A DNA stretch of 64,000 nt from positions 62,001 to 126,000 of the forward strand of contig CAJQUW010011252.1 of the NCBI GenBank assembly GCA_907163375.1. The letters run 5' to 3'. Source of the DNA: Prostheceraeus crozeri. Lineage: Eukaryota > Platyhelminthes > Polycladida > Euryleptidae. This document shows positions 1 through 11,578 of the stretch, piece after piece. Both the position numbers and the translations under genes were made by a program. How positions within the stretch are numbered: position 1 is the stretch's first letter; each line of letters opens with the position of its first letter. The notes under the pieces are model-generated. The model was given only the letters and a program-made list of their open reading frames with translations, had not been told where the DNA came from and made no database searches.

Positions 1-1099
1 GGGAGTTTTCCTTTCTTTGTCGGAATTTGTGACTGAACAACTGCGAAACCACCATCAAGCGAGAACTCAGTAAATTGATGTTTTTGACCTATAGCAGCAT
101 CTTTGTATGTGACAGCATTGGTAGAGGGTTCCAGCAAACCTAGACAAAGCTGTATAGTCAGATTTATATGAGCAAGAGCATTCACCTGGTAGAAATTTCA
201 TACGGCCTTGGTTCGCTACAATTCTGTAGATGAAATCTTGCTCTAGGGGCTAAATTTCGCAAATGGCTTCATGATATTGAAGCAATAAGGGTTTGAAGTT
301 TGATAAAATGATAAGCAAAGTACGATAACCATGCTACAAATTAACGAAGTCGAAACATGGCGCGCAATTCTAAATCACGACTCTTTCAGTTTATTCCTTC
401 AAGTTTCATAAATTCTCAGTACTTTATCAATTTTTTGGAAGTGCATCTGTTAGGTGCAGAGGGAGCCGATTCCTTAAACCTTGATATCTTAAGTGTAATA
501 AATTATCATTTTTCATAGCTATACGAAGACACCGAAATCAAGTGCAACGACTTGGAAAACTCTTGTCCTGTGCACGCAATCCAAAAGCGATTTGATAAAC
601 AGACTTGCATATTTAGCAAGAAAGAGCAATCGATTAATGCACCGTTGTGTTCGTATCGCAGAGGCGCCCTCGTTTGACTGTGTTACAACTCTGAGACGTT
701 TTACTTTGAACTTGATGGCAGAAAGTTTTCTAATCTGATGTATTTCCCGTATTTACAGTTCTCTCTTCTTATGAGGATTATTCAAAGGAATCACACTAAT
801 TATGAGAATGACTAAAAGAAGCGCATCATTTTTGCTCCCGTGAGAGTTTCGTAGAACTTGCTAATTTTATGATTCTATCATATGGTTCAGCTAAACAAAA
901 TATGATCACGCATATCTGTCTGAATACTTCGCAAATTGTTTGTGAGAAGTACCAGACCGAGAGGCAATGGAATTTTATAAGCATAATAGCCAATCATGAC
1001 CTTATAAGACGGATTCTACAGGTTTTCAGGAGAGGACATGACAAATCAAATGTGTTAAGGGTGTCAGCTGTGACATTTTATGTTGAGCTCGATGCCTAC
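1..1099. other. Unannotated AT-rich stretch
   Basis: I see no gene here. Open frames are short and lack recognisable motifs or convincing splice sites. It lies upstream of the first repeat (element A1) and could be intron or intergenic DNA. Confidence 0.5.
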
Positions 1100-2556
1100 A
1101 CTGTAAATCGCTGGATACGAAAATTGCATACGAACATATACCAAATTCACATACAGTTTGAAAATAACATTTGATACGAGATTCTCGTATGTTTACAGAG
1201 ATCTGGTATGTTTTTCATACGAAACCTTACTTTCGCATGTGATTGGTATGTAGCGATACGAACTATTCTATTTGTGATTGGCTGTTTTATGATGAAATGC
1301 GAGTCGTTGGTATGTTTTACATACGAGGCCCGATGCAAATTCGTCCTCATTCGCACGCCTCTCGTATGTAGAGCTTTAAGCCACATAGAAAAATGTATAT
1401 GTATTACATTATACTGTCAAATAACTTTTTTCAGTAATACCAGTCGTGAATATTTCTTTTTGATAGTGTGGTATCTAACTAGATTAGATTAATTGTGAAT
1501 TTTATGCTGTATGTCGTCGTTGCTACGTGACTAGCAACATTAACAGAACGCTTGGTTAGTTCTACTTAATGAACCAAGTTGATTAACATCAATTCATTGA
1601 AACGATGTCTTTTGTGCAACATTGTCGACCATAGAGTAAATATACTAGGTAGAGTGGTAACTCCGCATTTATTAAATCTCCAATGTGTATACACTTTCGA
1701 TTTTATTAAATGAATTCAAGGGCGATACAGTCGGAATTGTTTCCAAATGTGAGATATGCACATTTATGCAGTTTTGAAGAAATTGCAACGGAATTGACTG
1801 ATCCTTATAGCATAAACCAGAAGGAAATGATGTTATTTAGCAGATCGTCTGTGTCATGACAGCCTTGGATAGGTAGTTTGTTAAATAAGCAACATGGTGA
1901 CCTGCCACCTGCCATTGCTTTCATGCTCAAGAGCTTCTATAGCGAGATCATATCATAAGCAAACTGCCACTGGTGGAGCAAAATAACAGAATCAAGTACA
2001 ATGAATTCAATCAACTTTGAAAGATGTAAATGGGTCCACATCACCATTCAGATTCAAGAAGTGAAACATTAATTTAGTGTATCATAAATTCATGACGATG
2101 AAAATTGAATAAAAAATTTGAAATTTCAGCCACGACAGCACAATAAGATCTCGACTTTTTCATGAAGAGCTACATTGTAATGCCGTTCATTAGAGTTCCT
2201 TGATCATTAGCATAATTTCCGCTTAGTTACGATGCTTGTTAGCGAATGCTCATTCTTTTTGATATCCAACTGGTTTTATACTACTTATATGGGAGAGTCA
2301 TCTCGGTAGTATACAAATTTGCAAATTTTGAATTTTTTAAAAACTGCTCAAATAATTTTTTGGACAGCAGGAACGTAATCTCCGCAAAAAACTAAATCTT
2401 TTGATATAAAAAATTTTCACTGCATACACACACTTTTTTGAGTCGACATTCTACCTATATATCCCTACTCTATGATGTCGACTTTTATATCTCAAACATA
2501 ACTATTTTTGCGTTCATGAATTATAATGTGTCTTTATATTTCGGAATGATAATATG
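1100..2556 (+). mobile_element. Element A, copy 1: non-autonomous DNA element interrupted by hAT-like B1
   Basis: The segments 1100-1629 and 2475-2556 match, in inverse orientation, 48342-48815 and 50611-50806, so the two loci are copies of one repeat. The outer end starts near TACACTGTA. The part 1160-1380 is full of short ATACGA/TCGTAT motifs in both orientations, as in subterminal transposase-binding regions. No transposase frame is visible. The copy is split by B1 and truncated on the right near 2556, where the other copy continues. The superfamily is not determined. Confidence 0.6.
1630..2474 (-). mobile_element. hAT-like MITE, family B, copy B1
   Basis: 845-bp non-autonomous element with imperfect terminal inverted repeats: CATAGAGTAAATATACTAGG on the left and CATAGAGTAGGGATATATAG read inward from the right. 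It is flanked by an 8-bp duplication with one mismatch (TTGTCGAC at 1622-1629, ATGTCGAC at 2475-2482). The empty site survives in element A copy 2 near 48575. An 8-bp duplication fits the hAT superfamily. There is no coding capacity; orientation is relative to B4. Confidence 0.8.
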
Positions 2557-2604
2557 CTTTCCACATGACCACACCATCTTAGCCGACGTCTTCTTATAAT
2601 GTCA

Positions 2605-3335
2605 CCGACAGACTACAGGCACATTCTTCTTCTGAGCTTTTTATTGGAAATGCGGTCGCGAGAGGAGACTCCGCACATCCAACGGACCATCCTCATTTCA
2701 TTCACCTCAAGTCTCTTCAAACACTCTGATGACATGGCCCAAGTCTCACTTCCATACAACATTCTGGTGCGCACACATGACTTGTAGATGACTGCCTTCA
2801 TTGAAAGTGCAGTTGCTCTAGATGCTAAGAAGGGTGCCATTTCACAAAACCTGCACCCACAGCTCCAGATCCTCGCCCTGACTGCTGCACTTGCTTCTCC
2901 GCTAGCGTCAATGACATCACTGAGGTAACTAGAAGTATTCACTACTTCGTAGCTGTCCTCATCAACCTTAAAATAATCACCGTCTCGAAATGATGGACTT
3001 TGGTTGGTCCTCATTTCCCCTTTACACACGAATGTAGCTGCTGCGGATGACAGGCGGCCCACAATGCCACTGAAACGCTTGTGAATCCAAAATTGACATC
3101 TTGTACACTTGATAGAGTTGAAACCCACATCTTTGCGGTATACTGCACATGGGTCACGGCCAGAAGGTTCTGTCAGCCCCTTGCCGGGGTGTGATAGCAT
3201 GACCTTTGTCTTGCTGTAGTTCACTATCAGCCTCTACTGTGAAGAGCGCCTTTCCAAGAAGACAGTTTGCCCGCAAGCTCTTTCTCACTATTTTCCACCA
3301 GGAGATCATCAGCAAAGAGAGTCTCCCAAGGCAGA
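2605..3335 (-). pseudogene. LINE reverse transcriptase fragment (3' part of ORF2)
   Basis: Read on the minus strand, this encodes the end of a non-LTR retrotransposon ORF2. A catalytic FADD box lies near 3290, followed after two stops and a frame change by a zinc-knuckle-like segment (CTRCQFWIHKRFSG) and the block LYGSETWAM...RMVRWMCG found after the reverse transcriptase core in many animal LINEs. At least one frameshift and in-frame stops show it is dead. The 5' part (endonuclease and reverse transcriptase fingers) is absent. It abuts repeat C copy 1. The clade is uncertain. Confidence 0.8.
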
Positions 3336-3337
3336 CA

Positions 3338-4800
3338 GGGCATTGCACAGAAATACATTCATCTGCGCGTGTCTTCGAAAAATCATATCTAACCTTAATA
3401 TCGAAATGGCACATCACAGAATTAGACATCCTTCTCAAATGGATAATTCGTGTATCGCTTGCTATTGGAAGTGGCAAACAATAAGCTGTCAGCAGAGGAC
3501 ACCAGAGCCAGTGAGAGATGCGTGCGTGCTGTGATATCACTTCGTACACACCAAAACACACATCGCTTTCGTGGCTAACATTCGATTCAGTGTATGCACT
3601 ATACATACAGTGAGAAATGCCGAGGAGAGGATGTGAAAACATCAAGTAAACTAATTTTCATACGCTTGCTACTTTCTTTAATAATGATCGGAAGGGCCAA
3701 CCATGGAGTAGGGATATATAGGTTGAGTGTCGACCGAAAAAAGTATCTGTATACAGTGAAAATTTTTATATGAAAAGATTCAGTTTTTTGCGGATTACGT
3801 TCCCGTGGTACAAAAAATTATTTGAGCAGTTTCAAAAATGTCAAAAGTTTGCAAATTTCTATACTACCGAGATGACTCTCCTATATAAGTAGTATGAAAC
3901 AAGTTGGATATCAAAAGGAATCGGTCTGTGCTAATAAGCATCCTAACTAAGCGGAAATTAAGCTGATTATTATGGGAATTTAATAATCCGCATTATAATG
4001 GAAGTCTTCATCAAAAAATCGCGATGCTATTCGTGCTTTCTTGGCTGAGATTACAGGTTTCTAATTCAATTTTCATCGGCATGATTTTAAGATTCACTAA
4101 ATTCATGTTTCACTTCTTGAATCTGAATAGTGACGTGGACCCATTTACATCTTTCAAAGTTAATTGAAATTATGGTCCTTGATTCTGTTATTTTGCTCTG
4201 CCAGCGGCAGGTTGCTGATGATATGATCTCCCTTAAGAAGATTCTGTTGAGATTCATGAAAGCAATAGCAGGTCGAGTTAACAAACATTACCTCTCCAAG
4301 GCTGTCACGACACGAAGAATCTGTAAAATAATATCATCACTCCTTCTGCACTACTGTCATGATCACTCAATTCCGTTGTAATTTCTGCAAAACTGCAAAA
4401 ATTTGCATATCTCGCATCTGGTGACAATACCACATGTATCTCCCATGAGTTCATTAAATAAAATCGAAAGTGTATACACATTGGGGATTTAATAAATGCG
4501 GAGTTACCACTCTACCTAGTATACTTACTCTATGGGGCCAACATTATGGAGAAAACTTGTGCGCAATGATCTGAATTCTTCGAATCTGAAGGAATTGTGG
4601 CAATCGAAGCACTTTGCTGGAACTCACATTAATCCGCAAGCGACGCACGACTTTTTCCTATCTCTGTGAGGTATTAGGGATTTCTTTTTGCCCACTTAAT
4701 AAATTCCTCGATGTGCCGTCGATTTCGATCTAATCACACTTCTAGCAAACCGAAGCAGATATTGTAAGAATTGTATTGATATTTGTAGGAAGAACAAAAT
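3338..4800 (+). repeat. Repeat family C, copy 1 (interrupted by B2)
   Basis: The parts 3338-3701 and 4535-4800 are collinear with 23708-23893 plus 24771-25215, and the last part also matches 18105-18390 in reverse. The shared end encodes a similar peptide in all three (core NSSNLKELWQSKHF here), but this copy has a stop soon afterwards. I do not recognise the peptide. B2 interrupts the repeat with a perfect target duplication, so C is older than B2. Confidence 0.65.
3702..4534 (+). mobile_element. hAT-like MITE, family B, copy B2
   Basis: 833-bp element with ends CATGGAGTAGGGATATATAG and the inverse of CATAGAGTAAGTATACTAGG. It is flanked by a perfect 8-bp target duplication, GGGCCAAC, at 3694-3701 and 4535-4542. 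The uninterrupted target is seen in repeat C copy 2 near 24960. No coding capacity. It is close in length and sequence to B1 and B4. Confidence 0.88.
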
Positions 4801-5054
4801 ATTTAATTCTGTGGAGCATTGACATTTATCATTTCTGTAACATGATGAACTTGACAAGTATCAGTCAGAGCGTCATCAACTGTTTCGTTGATTTAGAATC
4901 CTCTATGGAACGTCTTAAACCTTAACAGACAAAGCAGTTTTGGATTTTGTTTGTGCAAAACGGGGAACTTCCACTGCAAAATTTTACTGACATTCAACGA
5001 CACCCAATTAAATTGGCATCGAAACTATGTGCCATTTTGCTGAAACAAGAATCA
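4801..5054. other. Unannotated stretch between repeat C and possible first exon
   Basis: Single-copy-looking AT-rich sequence. It could hold the promoter and 5' UTR of the Ig gene if the signal-peptide exon at 5055 is real. I see no clear TATA box or initiator. Confidence 0.3.
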
Positions 5055-5162
5055 ATGAAAGCAGTTAGACATCATCACGCGGAGAGTGACGCGAAAAATA
5101 TCTTAAAAGTGCCGCTGTTGCTCTTTTTACTTTCCCTTGCTCTCAGTTTGAGTGCGGAAAGG
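5055..5162 (+). CDS. Possible first coding exon of the Ig gene (signal peptide)
   Basis: From the ATG at 5055 this encodes 36 residues with a basic/histidine-rich start and a hydrophobic core, VPLLLFLLSLALSLSA, typical of a secretory signal peptide. It ends at a plausible donor (AGG then gtaatt at 5163) in phase 0, which matches the phase-0 start of the exon at 6454. The exon for the first half of Ig1 is missing between them. A weak candidate is 5526-5612 (after ccttcag; contains GDKTLLTCIVAF), but its possible donor is poor and the Cys-to-Trp spacing would be long. Other frames here are not convincing. Confidence 0.35.
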
Positions 5163-5710
5163 GTAATTACCTTATAATCTCCGGGAGAGAATCGGTTGCA
5201 ATTTTTGGAAGTTGACAATTAATTTCCGTGTTATTCACTTTACCCCTCTTTGAACTGAAGTTAGAATACTGAAATATCGAGGTTTGTGCTTACTAAGAGA
5301 CTTAGTAAGCTTGTACTAGCCTCCCTTTATCCGGGGGAGGGGATTAAGTAATTGCGGTTTTCTATTAAACTGTCTCCTGTCAGAAGTTTAAATTGAGGGC
5401 GGGGGGAGAAAGAATATCATAACACTGATGCCTATATCCAATGAAAACCAAGAGGATAGGGTATCAAGTGCTTGTTATCGGTGCAAGCCTGAGCCTAAGT
5501 TGTGTGTGCAAAATATTCCTTCAGACTATTGGCCTACTAATTGGTGACAAAACATTACTGACGTGCATTGTTGCATTCATCGATGACTTGGAATTTATTT
5601 GCCAGTATAAGATCCCGCCCGTAGATGAGAGTATCAGTTTCATAAACATTTCACAGACATGCATTCTTTGATGATGGTCATCCGTCGGTTTAGTTATTTC
5701 AAGAAAAAGA

Positions 5711-5742
5711 AGTCTGTCGACGATCCGAAACGTCGACAGACT
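5711..5742. repeat. Perfect 12-bp hairpin
   Basis: AGTCTGTCGACG and its exact reverse complement are separated by 8 nt. The right side reads CCGAAACGTCGACAGACT. A CGAAAC motif also occurs in the Penelope-like arms of this window, so it may be a relic of such an element, but nothing else nearby supports that. Confidence 0.4.
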
Positions 5743-6453
5743 GTCATATTTGTACATACTTACTATTATTTTAATTATACGGTCGTGAAACATTTTCTTC
5801 TTTTTCTTGAGATTTCACAAACATTTCTTCCATTTGCGAACCCCAAGATTTAGTTTGAACTATTTCACTTCACGAGCGCTTTCATATAACAATATTGATC
5901 AATCACGCACACATTGTGTTTTGAATTCAGCTTCGAATTTTTCGCACAAACTATGATTACATGCGCCGACATGATTTCTCTAATTCACACTGAAATCGGC
6001 CTGTCGTTTTAGTACAGCCTTGATTCTAATCAAATGTTTCAATTCTATAAATCCAGTCTTACTGGAAATGAGGTGGTAAGAACGGAGAATTATTCAATTA
6101 CTATGTTTATTTCGTTTTTTTAATTGAAAAAATTGATTTTTTAATTTTTTAATTTGAGAAATTTAAATTTTCTTTTGAGTCATTTTATTAATCATAAGTG
6201 CCCTCGATTGCATTTACCAATGTCACAAAACCCTGACGTAGAAGGTGGAGTAAATACATGCGATGAAATTCCAGAAAATGCTGTCGAGCGGTGGTAGCTG
6301 GAATGTTAGTCATCCATAGCTAAGGATTTCATTTTCGCAACCCAGATTTTGATACAAATGGGGAATTTTGCTGCACAGTTTTGTGATGCTCTTGATTTAA
6401 TTCTATATTAAATTGTAAATAATATTTTCTACGATTTATTTTTTGCATCCTAG

Positions 6454-6661
6454 ATTGTGTGGTACAAGCAAAAGAGAACTTTGACTTTCAACAGCAAACG
6501 GGTCACAGACGATAGTCGATTTAGCGTGGCAACCGCTTCTCTTCATGACAATACATGGGATTTGCAAATTGATCCGGTTCAATTAGGAGATGGTGGAAAA
6601 TATGACTGCATTATCAATACGAAGCCGCCTGCAAAAAAGACAGTGTTACTCGTAGTAAAAG
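6454..6661 (+). CDS. Ig gene exon: second half of Ig domain 1
   Basis: Encodes IVWYKQKRTLTF..., the W of Ig strand C, then TWDLQIDPVQ and the DGGKYDC motif before the second disulphide cysteine, ending in a VLLVVK strand. The arrangement (SKRVTDDSRFSV, then W-LQI, then D-G-Y-C) resembles domain 1 of lachesin, IgLON and DIP/Dpr neuronal adhesion proteins. The acceptor is catcctag and the donor is G|gtaagt. The length of 208 nt starts in phase 0 and ends in phase 1. The first half of the domain, with the first cysteine, must be in an upstream exon. The Ig assignment is firm; the exact subfamily is inference. Confidence 0.85.
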
Positions 6662-6792
6662 GTAAGTCGGTCACTGTGCAAATCCCTTCGAAATTTTAAT
6701 AAGAAATTATGCGTATTTTGTCTACTTGTGAAAAATTTAGTAGTATACATAGTATTTTATTTTTATTTCAAGGAACACATTTCACATTACAG

Positions 6793-6963
6793 CTCCGCCG
6801 ACAATACATTTCAATGCTTGGAACGGGGAGCGTGTCCTGCGCGAAGGATCGTCCTACAGTGTCCCATGTATTGCAAGAGGAAAACCGCCACCAAACGTTA
6901 CATGGTACAGAGAGCGTAAAGATCAACCAAAAGTGGAAATCGGAAGATTTGATTTCAACTCTC
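6793..6963 (+). CDS. Ig gene exon: first half of Ig domain 2
   Basis: Continues in phase 1 from the previous exon: APPTIHFNAWNGERVLREG, then SVPCIARGKPPPNVTWYRER. This holds the first cysteine, the G-x-P-x-P turn and the core tryptophan of an I-set Ig domain. The linker APP after strand G is typical of the lachesin/IgLON family. The acceptor is ttacag and the donor C|gtgagt; the exon is 171 nt, phase 1 at both ends. The intron to the next exon is about 9 kb and holds several transposons. Confidence is high because frame, domain order and splice sites agree. Confidence 0.88.
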
Positions 6964-7235
6964 GTGAGTCTAACGAAATTTCTGTATATTTCTGCTTCGG
7001 TGAAATTGATTTGTGGTACATAATGTAGGCTATGCTAAGTAAGTTTGTGTAATTAGTGTTTTTCAAATCGTGGGTAAAGGTCCAAAAGCAGGTTATGGCG
7101 GGATTTGATCGGAAAACGAAGCTTTCAAAGAATTTATGAAAATATTTCACTATGCTGGCGCCGAAACGCTCAACATCGCTTGATTTACTCAGATGCCTGT
7201 CTGATTGTCTGATCTTTAATGCTGTCACTGTTTAG

Positions 7236-7879
7236 TAATGGCGTAGCGTGCTTCAAAACGTCTCCGGGGCTAAAATCAGTCTTATCATCGGCATGCCTTA
7301 TAGCATGCAGCATATGTGTGAAGTATCCGTTTCTAGTCTAGAAGTCACCTTGATGTTTTCAAATAATCATGAAAGAATGAAAAAGTGAAGGCATGTATGT
7401 ATAAACCAATAGCTACGCGGTTGTCAGACTCGCCGTGATTAGCCGGTCAGTGTGTGTAGTGTGTCAATCGTAAAGAATTCCTTGCCTTCGCCCGGGTTGA
7501 ATCACAGAGATGGATTGCTTCTCTGTGTGTTGCATGCAATGGCCGCGACTAGCTGAAAGGCGTCGCTGAGCTGTTCTGGCGCGTACGAACGGTACATTGA
7601 TAGATTGGCTGAGTTGTCGATGACGTCAACGAGCCATTGCTCTGACAATGTGTGACTCGTGTTAGATTTGGTCAATCGGTGCAATCTCGGCGACACTCCG
7701 AGAGGAAGATAGATAAAGCCACCGACAATTATGCATACAGATGGCAAAGATGGAAACATGAAATAAAGACTTAATAAGAAGTATCGTTAGGTCACTGACG
7801 CGTAGGCCCGTATAGTACTTGATTAAAATATGTTGCGGAATTTATCTAGAAATGCATTCGGGGCACTGCTACGCCCATG
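7236..7879. mobile_element. hAT-like non-autonomous element with GGCGTAGC ends
   Basis: Inverted ends TAATGGCGTAGCGTGC and CATGGGCGTAGCAGTGC (read inward) are flanked by an 8-bp duplication with one mismatch (CTGTTTAG at 7228-7235, CTGTTTGG at 7880-7887). The 8-bp duplication and the GGCGTAGC motif near the end fit hAT elements. It is 644 bp with no transposase motif. It lies in the large intron of the Ig gene. Confidence 0.65.
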
Positions 7880-8181
7880 CTGTTTGGTAATGAAGATCTG
7901 AAGCTTATTTATTCTGAAACTGTAACGCTCAAGCAAAGGCCTATTGACGACAATGTGTGTAGGCCATTACAACAGCAATTAAAATGACCATTGTGCACAA
8001 ACAGCTTGACAAATAGGAGCTGTCGAACAAATTGAAGCTGAGCATAAGAAAACAAAGTGCATGGTCATTAAAAATGTTCACATTGTGTATACGCACGTAG
8101 TGACCTTCCTCACAATGATTCGTGAATAACCATCGATTCTTGGAGATATATCTGTTCAAGCATTTCCACAAATGCTTCTAC

Positions 8182-8511
8182 ATTTGTAAATAGATGAAAG
8201 CGCGCATCTAGCCGAATTCATAATCTTTATTGCTCTGGGGCCTTTCGCCGGTCTTCTCAACAGAACATATCGGTAGAAAGAATGCAAATTTGTAAGAATG
8301 GAGATGGCTTCACGGTAGATGAATACCAATCAGCTCACGTTGCTTGCACAAAGTTGGCTTGAAGTACCGAATATGTAAGACTTCAGGGATGCGCAATAAC
8401 CTGTCATTTCTGTCGTGGAATATAGATTAAAAATTCGGCTAATAAAGAAAGATCAATAAAGCGATATCATCATGAATTCGGCTAGATGAAGGCTTTCATT
8501 TATTTACAAAT
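8182..8511. mobile_element. MITE with about 50-bp inverted ends
   Basis: The ends ATTTGTAAATAGATGAAAGC and ATTTGTAAATAAATGAAAGC (read inward) continue as a roughly 50-bp imperfect inverted repeat including CATCTAGCCGAATTCAT. The 330-bp unit has no coding capacity. I could not find a convincing target duplication, so the superfamily is open. Confidence 0.6.
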
Positions 8512-8978
8512 AATCAGATGGACGTAAATGTTTCTTCATTGTTCGTCTACGAACTGCGCTGGTCGAGAAATGAATTTGGGAACAGTTGAACTGATTGACA
8601 TTTTCCTCACCTGTGGTTTAGAATGTTCATTTTAAGAACATTTCGACGATATATTGTACCGAAAAGAAGAGACAGATCAACGAAATAGCAACTATTTAAC
8701 TACAGTTGTGGCTGTAATGTCATAATTCACTTCATACGATGCCCATCGTTTGAAAAGTAGCTAATATTTTTGAAAATATTTCAGTTCGTAATGGATTGTT
8801 AAGGGAAATTGTACTTCTCCCCTTCTTCATCTTTTTACGCATCTCAGTGAAAAGAAGCTATAAAAATATACAATTTACAGACAAAATTTTGATTTCTTTC
8901 GATATGCAGTCTGAAGTATTTTGCGACAGAAAATTACTATCTGAAGACAGGAAGCTTGTCTGAAGTTGTTTGTTATGT

Positions 8979-9047
8979 GATAGTTATCGCATACTAGGAT
9001 TCGTCGAGACCGAAGGTCGAGACGAAGCCTAGAGTGCGGTAACTATC
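8979..9047 (+). ncRNA. 69-nt imperfect hairpin, function unknown
   Basis: Two 33-nt arms (8979-9011 and 9015-9047) pair with about six mismatches around a GAA turn. The size resembles a pre-microRNA or a tiny MITE, but the apical loop is too tight for a normal pre-microRNA. A direct GTCGAGAC repeat spans the tip. No expression evidence is available. Confidence 0.25.
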
Positions 9048-9358
9048 TTATTGCTTGACAGCGCGGCGGAGACGAATTGCACGGTTTCAGCACGCTCTCA
9101 TACTTTGATGCCTTAATCAACCATTTAGAAAATTATTTGCAGATAACGCTTCAATCTATTCATCTTTTTATTGCTGTCCTTCAACAGGAAAAAGAATAAT
9201 CCGATAGATCACTAAGCGTAAACCTTCATGAAATGATGCTATGTCAATTAGACTGAGTGTCACAGTAGAAATTTTTGGACAATTGCGGTAGATAATTGCT
9301 ATCGATAATAATTCGATTTCTATGGTTTGTCGAATGTTTCATTATAGAAATCTCAAGG

Positions 9359-9613
9359 CATAGAAATTGATAACAATAAACTTCTAGAATGGAAGTATTG
9401 CTTCATGCAATACACAATAGCGGCACAAAAATCGCACGCATTTTCACTTCGATAACCTTGTCAACGGCTAAACCATTGGGCCAGAAGAAGTCACATGTGC
9501 AATTCCTAGCTTTTCATTGGTGGTTCATGCCCCAACTTAGTTCCCCCAGATGTGCCGCGACCTTGAGTCAATTTCCACTCTAGTCAACTATAGATAGACA
9601 ATCTATTTCTATG
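9359..9613 (+). mobile_element. hAT-like MITE, family E, copy E1
   Basis: 255-bp element with ends CATAGAAATTGATAACAATA and CATAGAAATAGATTGTC (read inward), flanked by a perfect 8-bp duplication TCTCAAGG (9351-9358 and 9614-9621). Two other copies occur at 43315 and 47900, each with its own perfect duplication. No coding capacity. The terminal CATAGA is shared with family B. Confidence 0.92.
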
Positions 9614-9621
9614 TCTCAAGG

Positions 9622-10947
9622 TGAGCGCTATCTTAGCGTCATCATAGCGTTGTTCATCGAAATATTTGACAAGTGCCTCAGAATAACTCTATGCTTAACC
9701 ACTGTAAATATCAATTGTTCCATTTCTATGTTCTGAAAAAACCGTCTGCATACAACGAATACATTGCATGCAACCACACTGCGATAAGAAACTTTGACAG
9801 TCATGTAGCGATAAATTCTTCGAAAATATTTATTGCACGATGAGGGTCATTTGTCGTCCGCCGAGCAATAAGAAAGAGATGACGTATAGAAGATTCTCAA
9901 ATTTGATAGCATTCACTTTCAGCTTACAACTTCCATGCATTCTAATTATCCATCAAGAAAAGCTTTATTTTCTCGTTTTGCATGGATGTGCAAATAACGT
10001 AGATTGCAAAAAATACGAAAGAGCATTTGGAGCCCATTGAGTAGGCATAAACGGAAGAGATAGCACAAAGTTAGCCATGTCTGTTTATTAAGCAAGTATT
10101 TCAACAAAAATACCACGGCTGATAAAGGAAAGTTCATGGATCCACCGAAAGATAAACCGACGTGTGGGTCTACCAACCCGAATCCAAACGGTGGTGGACA
10201 CGACCCTATGACAGGTGTAGTAGATACATTCAACGACCATCCACTCACAGTATATCACATAAAATTATAACAAGGGGCGCATGACAGTTACCTATAATGA
10301 ATTCGAATAATTACCATGAAAAATACTAAGAAACTAAAGAAGTCGATTAGAACCTGAATCAGTATGCTACGTTAACTACTTTTAATCGGTGATTAACAAA
10401 AGCTATAGTGAATTAAAATTTTTGAGGCGAAAAATTCGTAGTTCTTGTACAACGATCATGAAATTACTGAAAAATCAATTATCAAGATACAAACTTTGCT
10501 ACATTATGTGAAATGTAATCACATGTTAAATGCTCGCCTATTTATTTTAGATCTGGCAGCCTTTGATGCTTCTTCACTTAGGGGAAAGTTATTAAAGAGT
10601 AAACTTGATGTAAATTGGGGTTTCACCCTTGCACACACATGAGAGGTATAACGTTTATAACTTGTCACTTATGAATGATGTCGGGGAATGTCGGCTAAGC
10701 TCGATATTGGAAGAAATGATTATTCAAATCTGTTTCCATTTTCCAACAAAGCATTTCAATACTACTTGAAACCTCCTAAGGCGATCTACAACCCACCTTT
10801 AGGTAGTTTTCTGCACGTTTCCGCAGTTCATTACATTCTATTTTCAAAAGCAGGCAACATGCCGAACTAATTTAGAGGGCTTTTTTAATTCTTGCTTACG
10901 GTGGACCTACTTTTTAGAGGAAATTGTTCTTTTATATTGTGTTGAAC
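9622..10947. other. Unannotated intronic stretch
   Basis: No gene or delimited element recognised. Short frames at 9840-10040, 10445-10642 and 10688-10870 show no family motif. It lies within the intron between the Ig exons at 6793 and 16013. Confidence 0.4.
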
Positions 10948-11084
10948 CATACACAGTAAGTAGAGTGTCGACTCAATACAACGACAGCATGTAGTGAACA
11001 TTTCTATATCGAAAGATTCAGTTTTTTATGTAGATTGTGTTCCTGCGGTCTAAAAAAATATTTGATCAATTATTAAGAAGCCAA

Positions 11085-11578
11085 ATTTTGGAAATTATTC
11101 CTATGATTATATGCTAGCGATTTGTGAAATTTGATATGAATAATCATCAGGTGATGTTACTGTATTACGCTTGCATTTGGAGTCTCATCGAACATGCGTC
11201 TCCTGCATTTTGCGGAGTAAATAAAAGTGAATTGAGGAGTATCGAACACATTCATAATAAGTGCCATTTTATTATTTGTGGAGACGGAACTGCAACTGTA
11301 ACCATTTTCCGGACCAGGCCATCGTTTTCATACGGCCGCAACAAAACTTTTCCCGCAGATGATGAATCCTTGCCCCAATTTGCACTACTTGTTGCCTGAA
11401 AGATTGCCCTCAAACAGATTTTCATTTCCTTTTTGCAAGACTGTGAGAAGATATAAGTGCTTTATCTCCGGTATAAAGTAATTCTTCTATATAATCATGA
11501 CTTTTAACAATGACTTTGCAACAACATTGATGATTTTCTGAGTTTTAATCTTGAAATATAAATTGATTATTACATATA
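11085..11578 (+). pseudogene. LINE reverse transcriptase 3' fragment inside B3
   Basis: Encodes YYACIWSLIEHASPAFCG followed by SELRSIEHIHNKCHFIICG. This is the conserved segment after the reverse transcriptase palm in CR1-like LINEs (compare the IYKHYVLPIFEYCNPLF region of the LINE at 25927-27417). Only about 90 residues remain. It interrupts the B3 sequence and ends in an AT-rich tail near 11570, as expected for a 5'-truncated insertion. Confidence 0.6.

Noticed and set aside
869..1492. Overlapping open frames on both strands near the window start
   Set aside because: Most lie in element A1 and reflect its inverted ATACGA motifs; no protein family or splice support.
5526..5612. Candidate exon with GDKTLLTCIVAF (first half of Ig1)
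   Set aside because: Donor options are weak or in the wrong phase, and the distance from Cys to the Trp in exon 6454 would be too long for a normal Ig domain. Mentioned only as a possibility.
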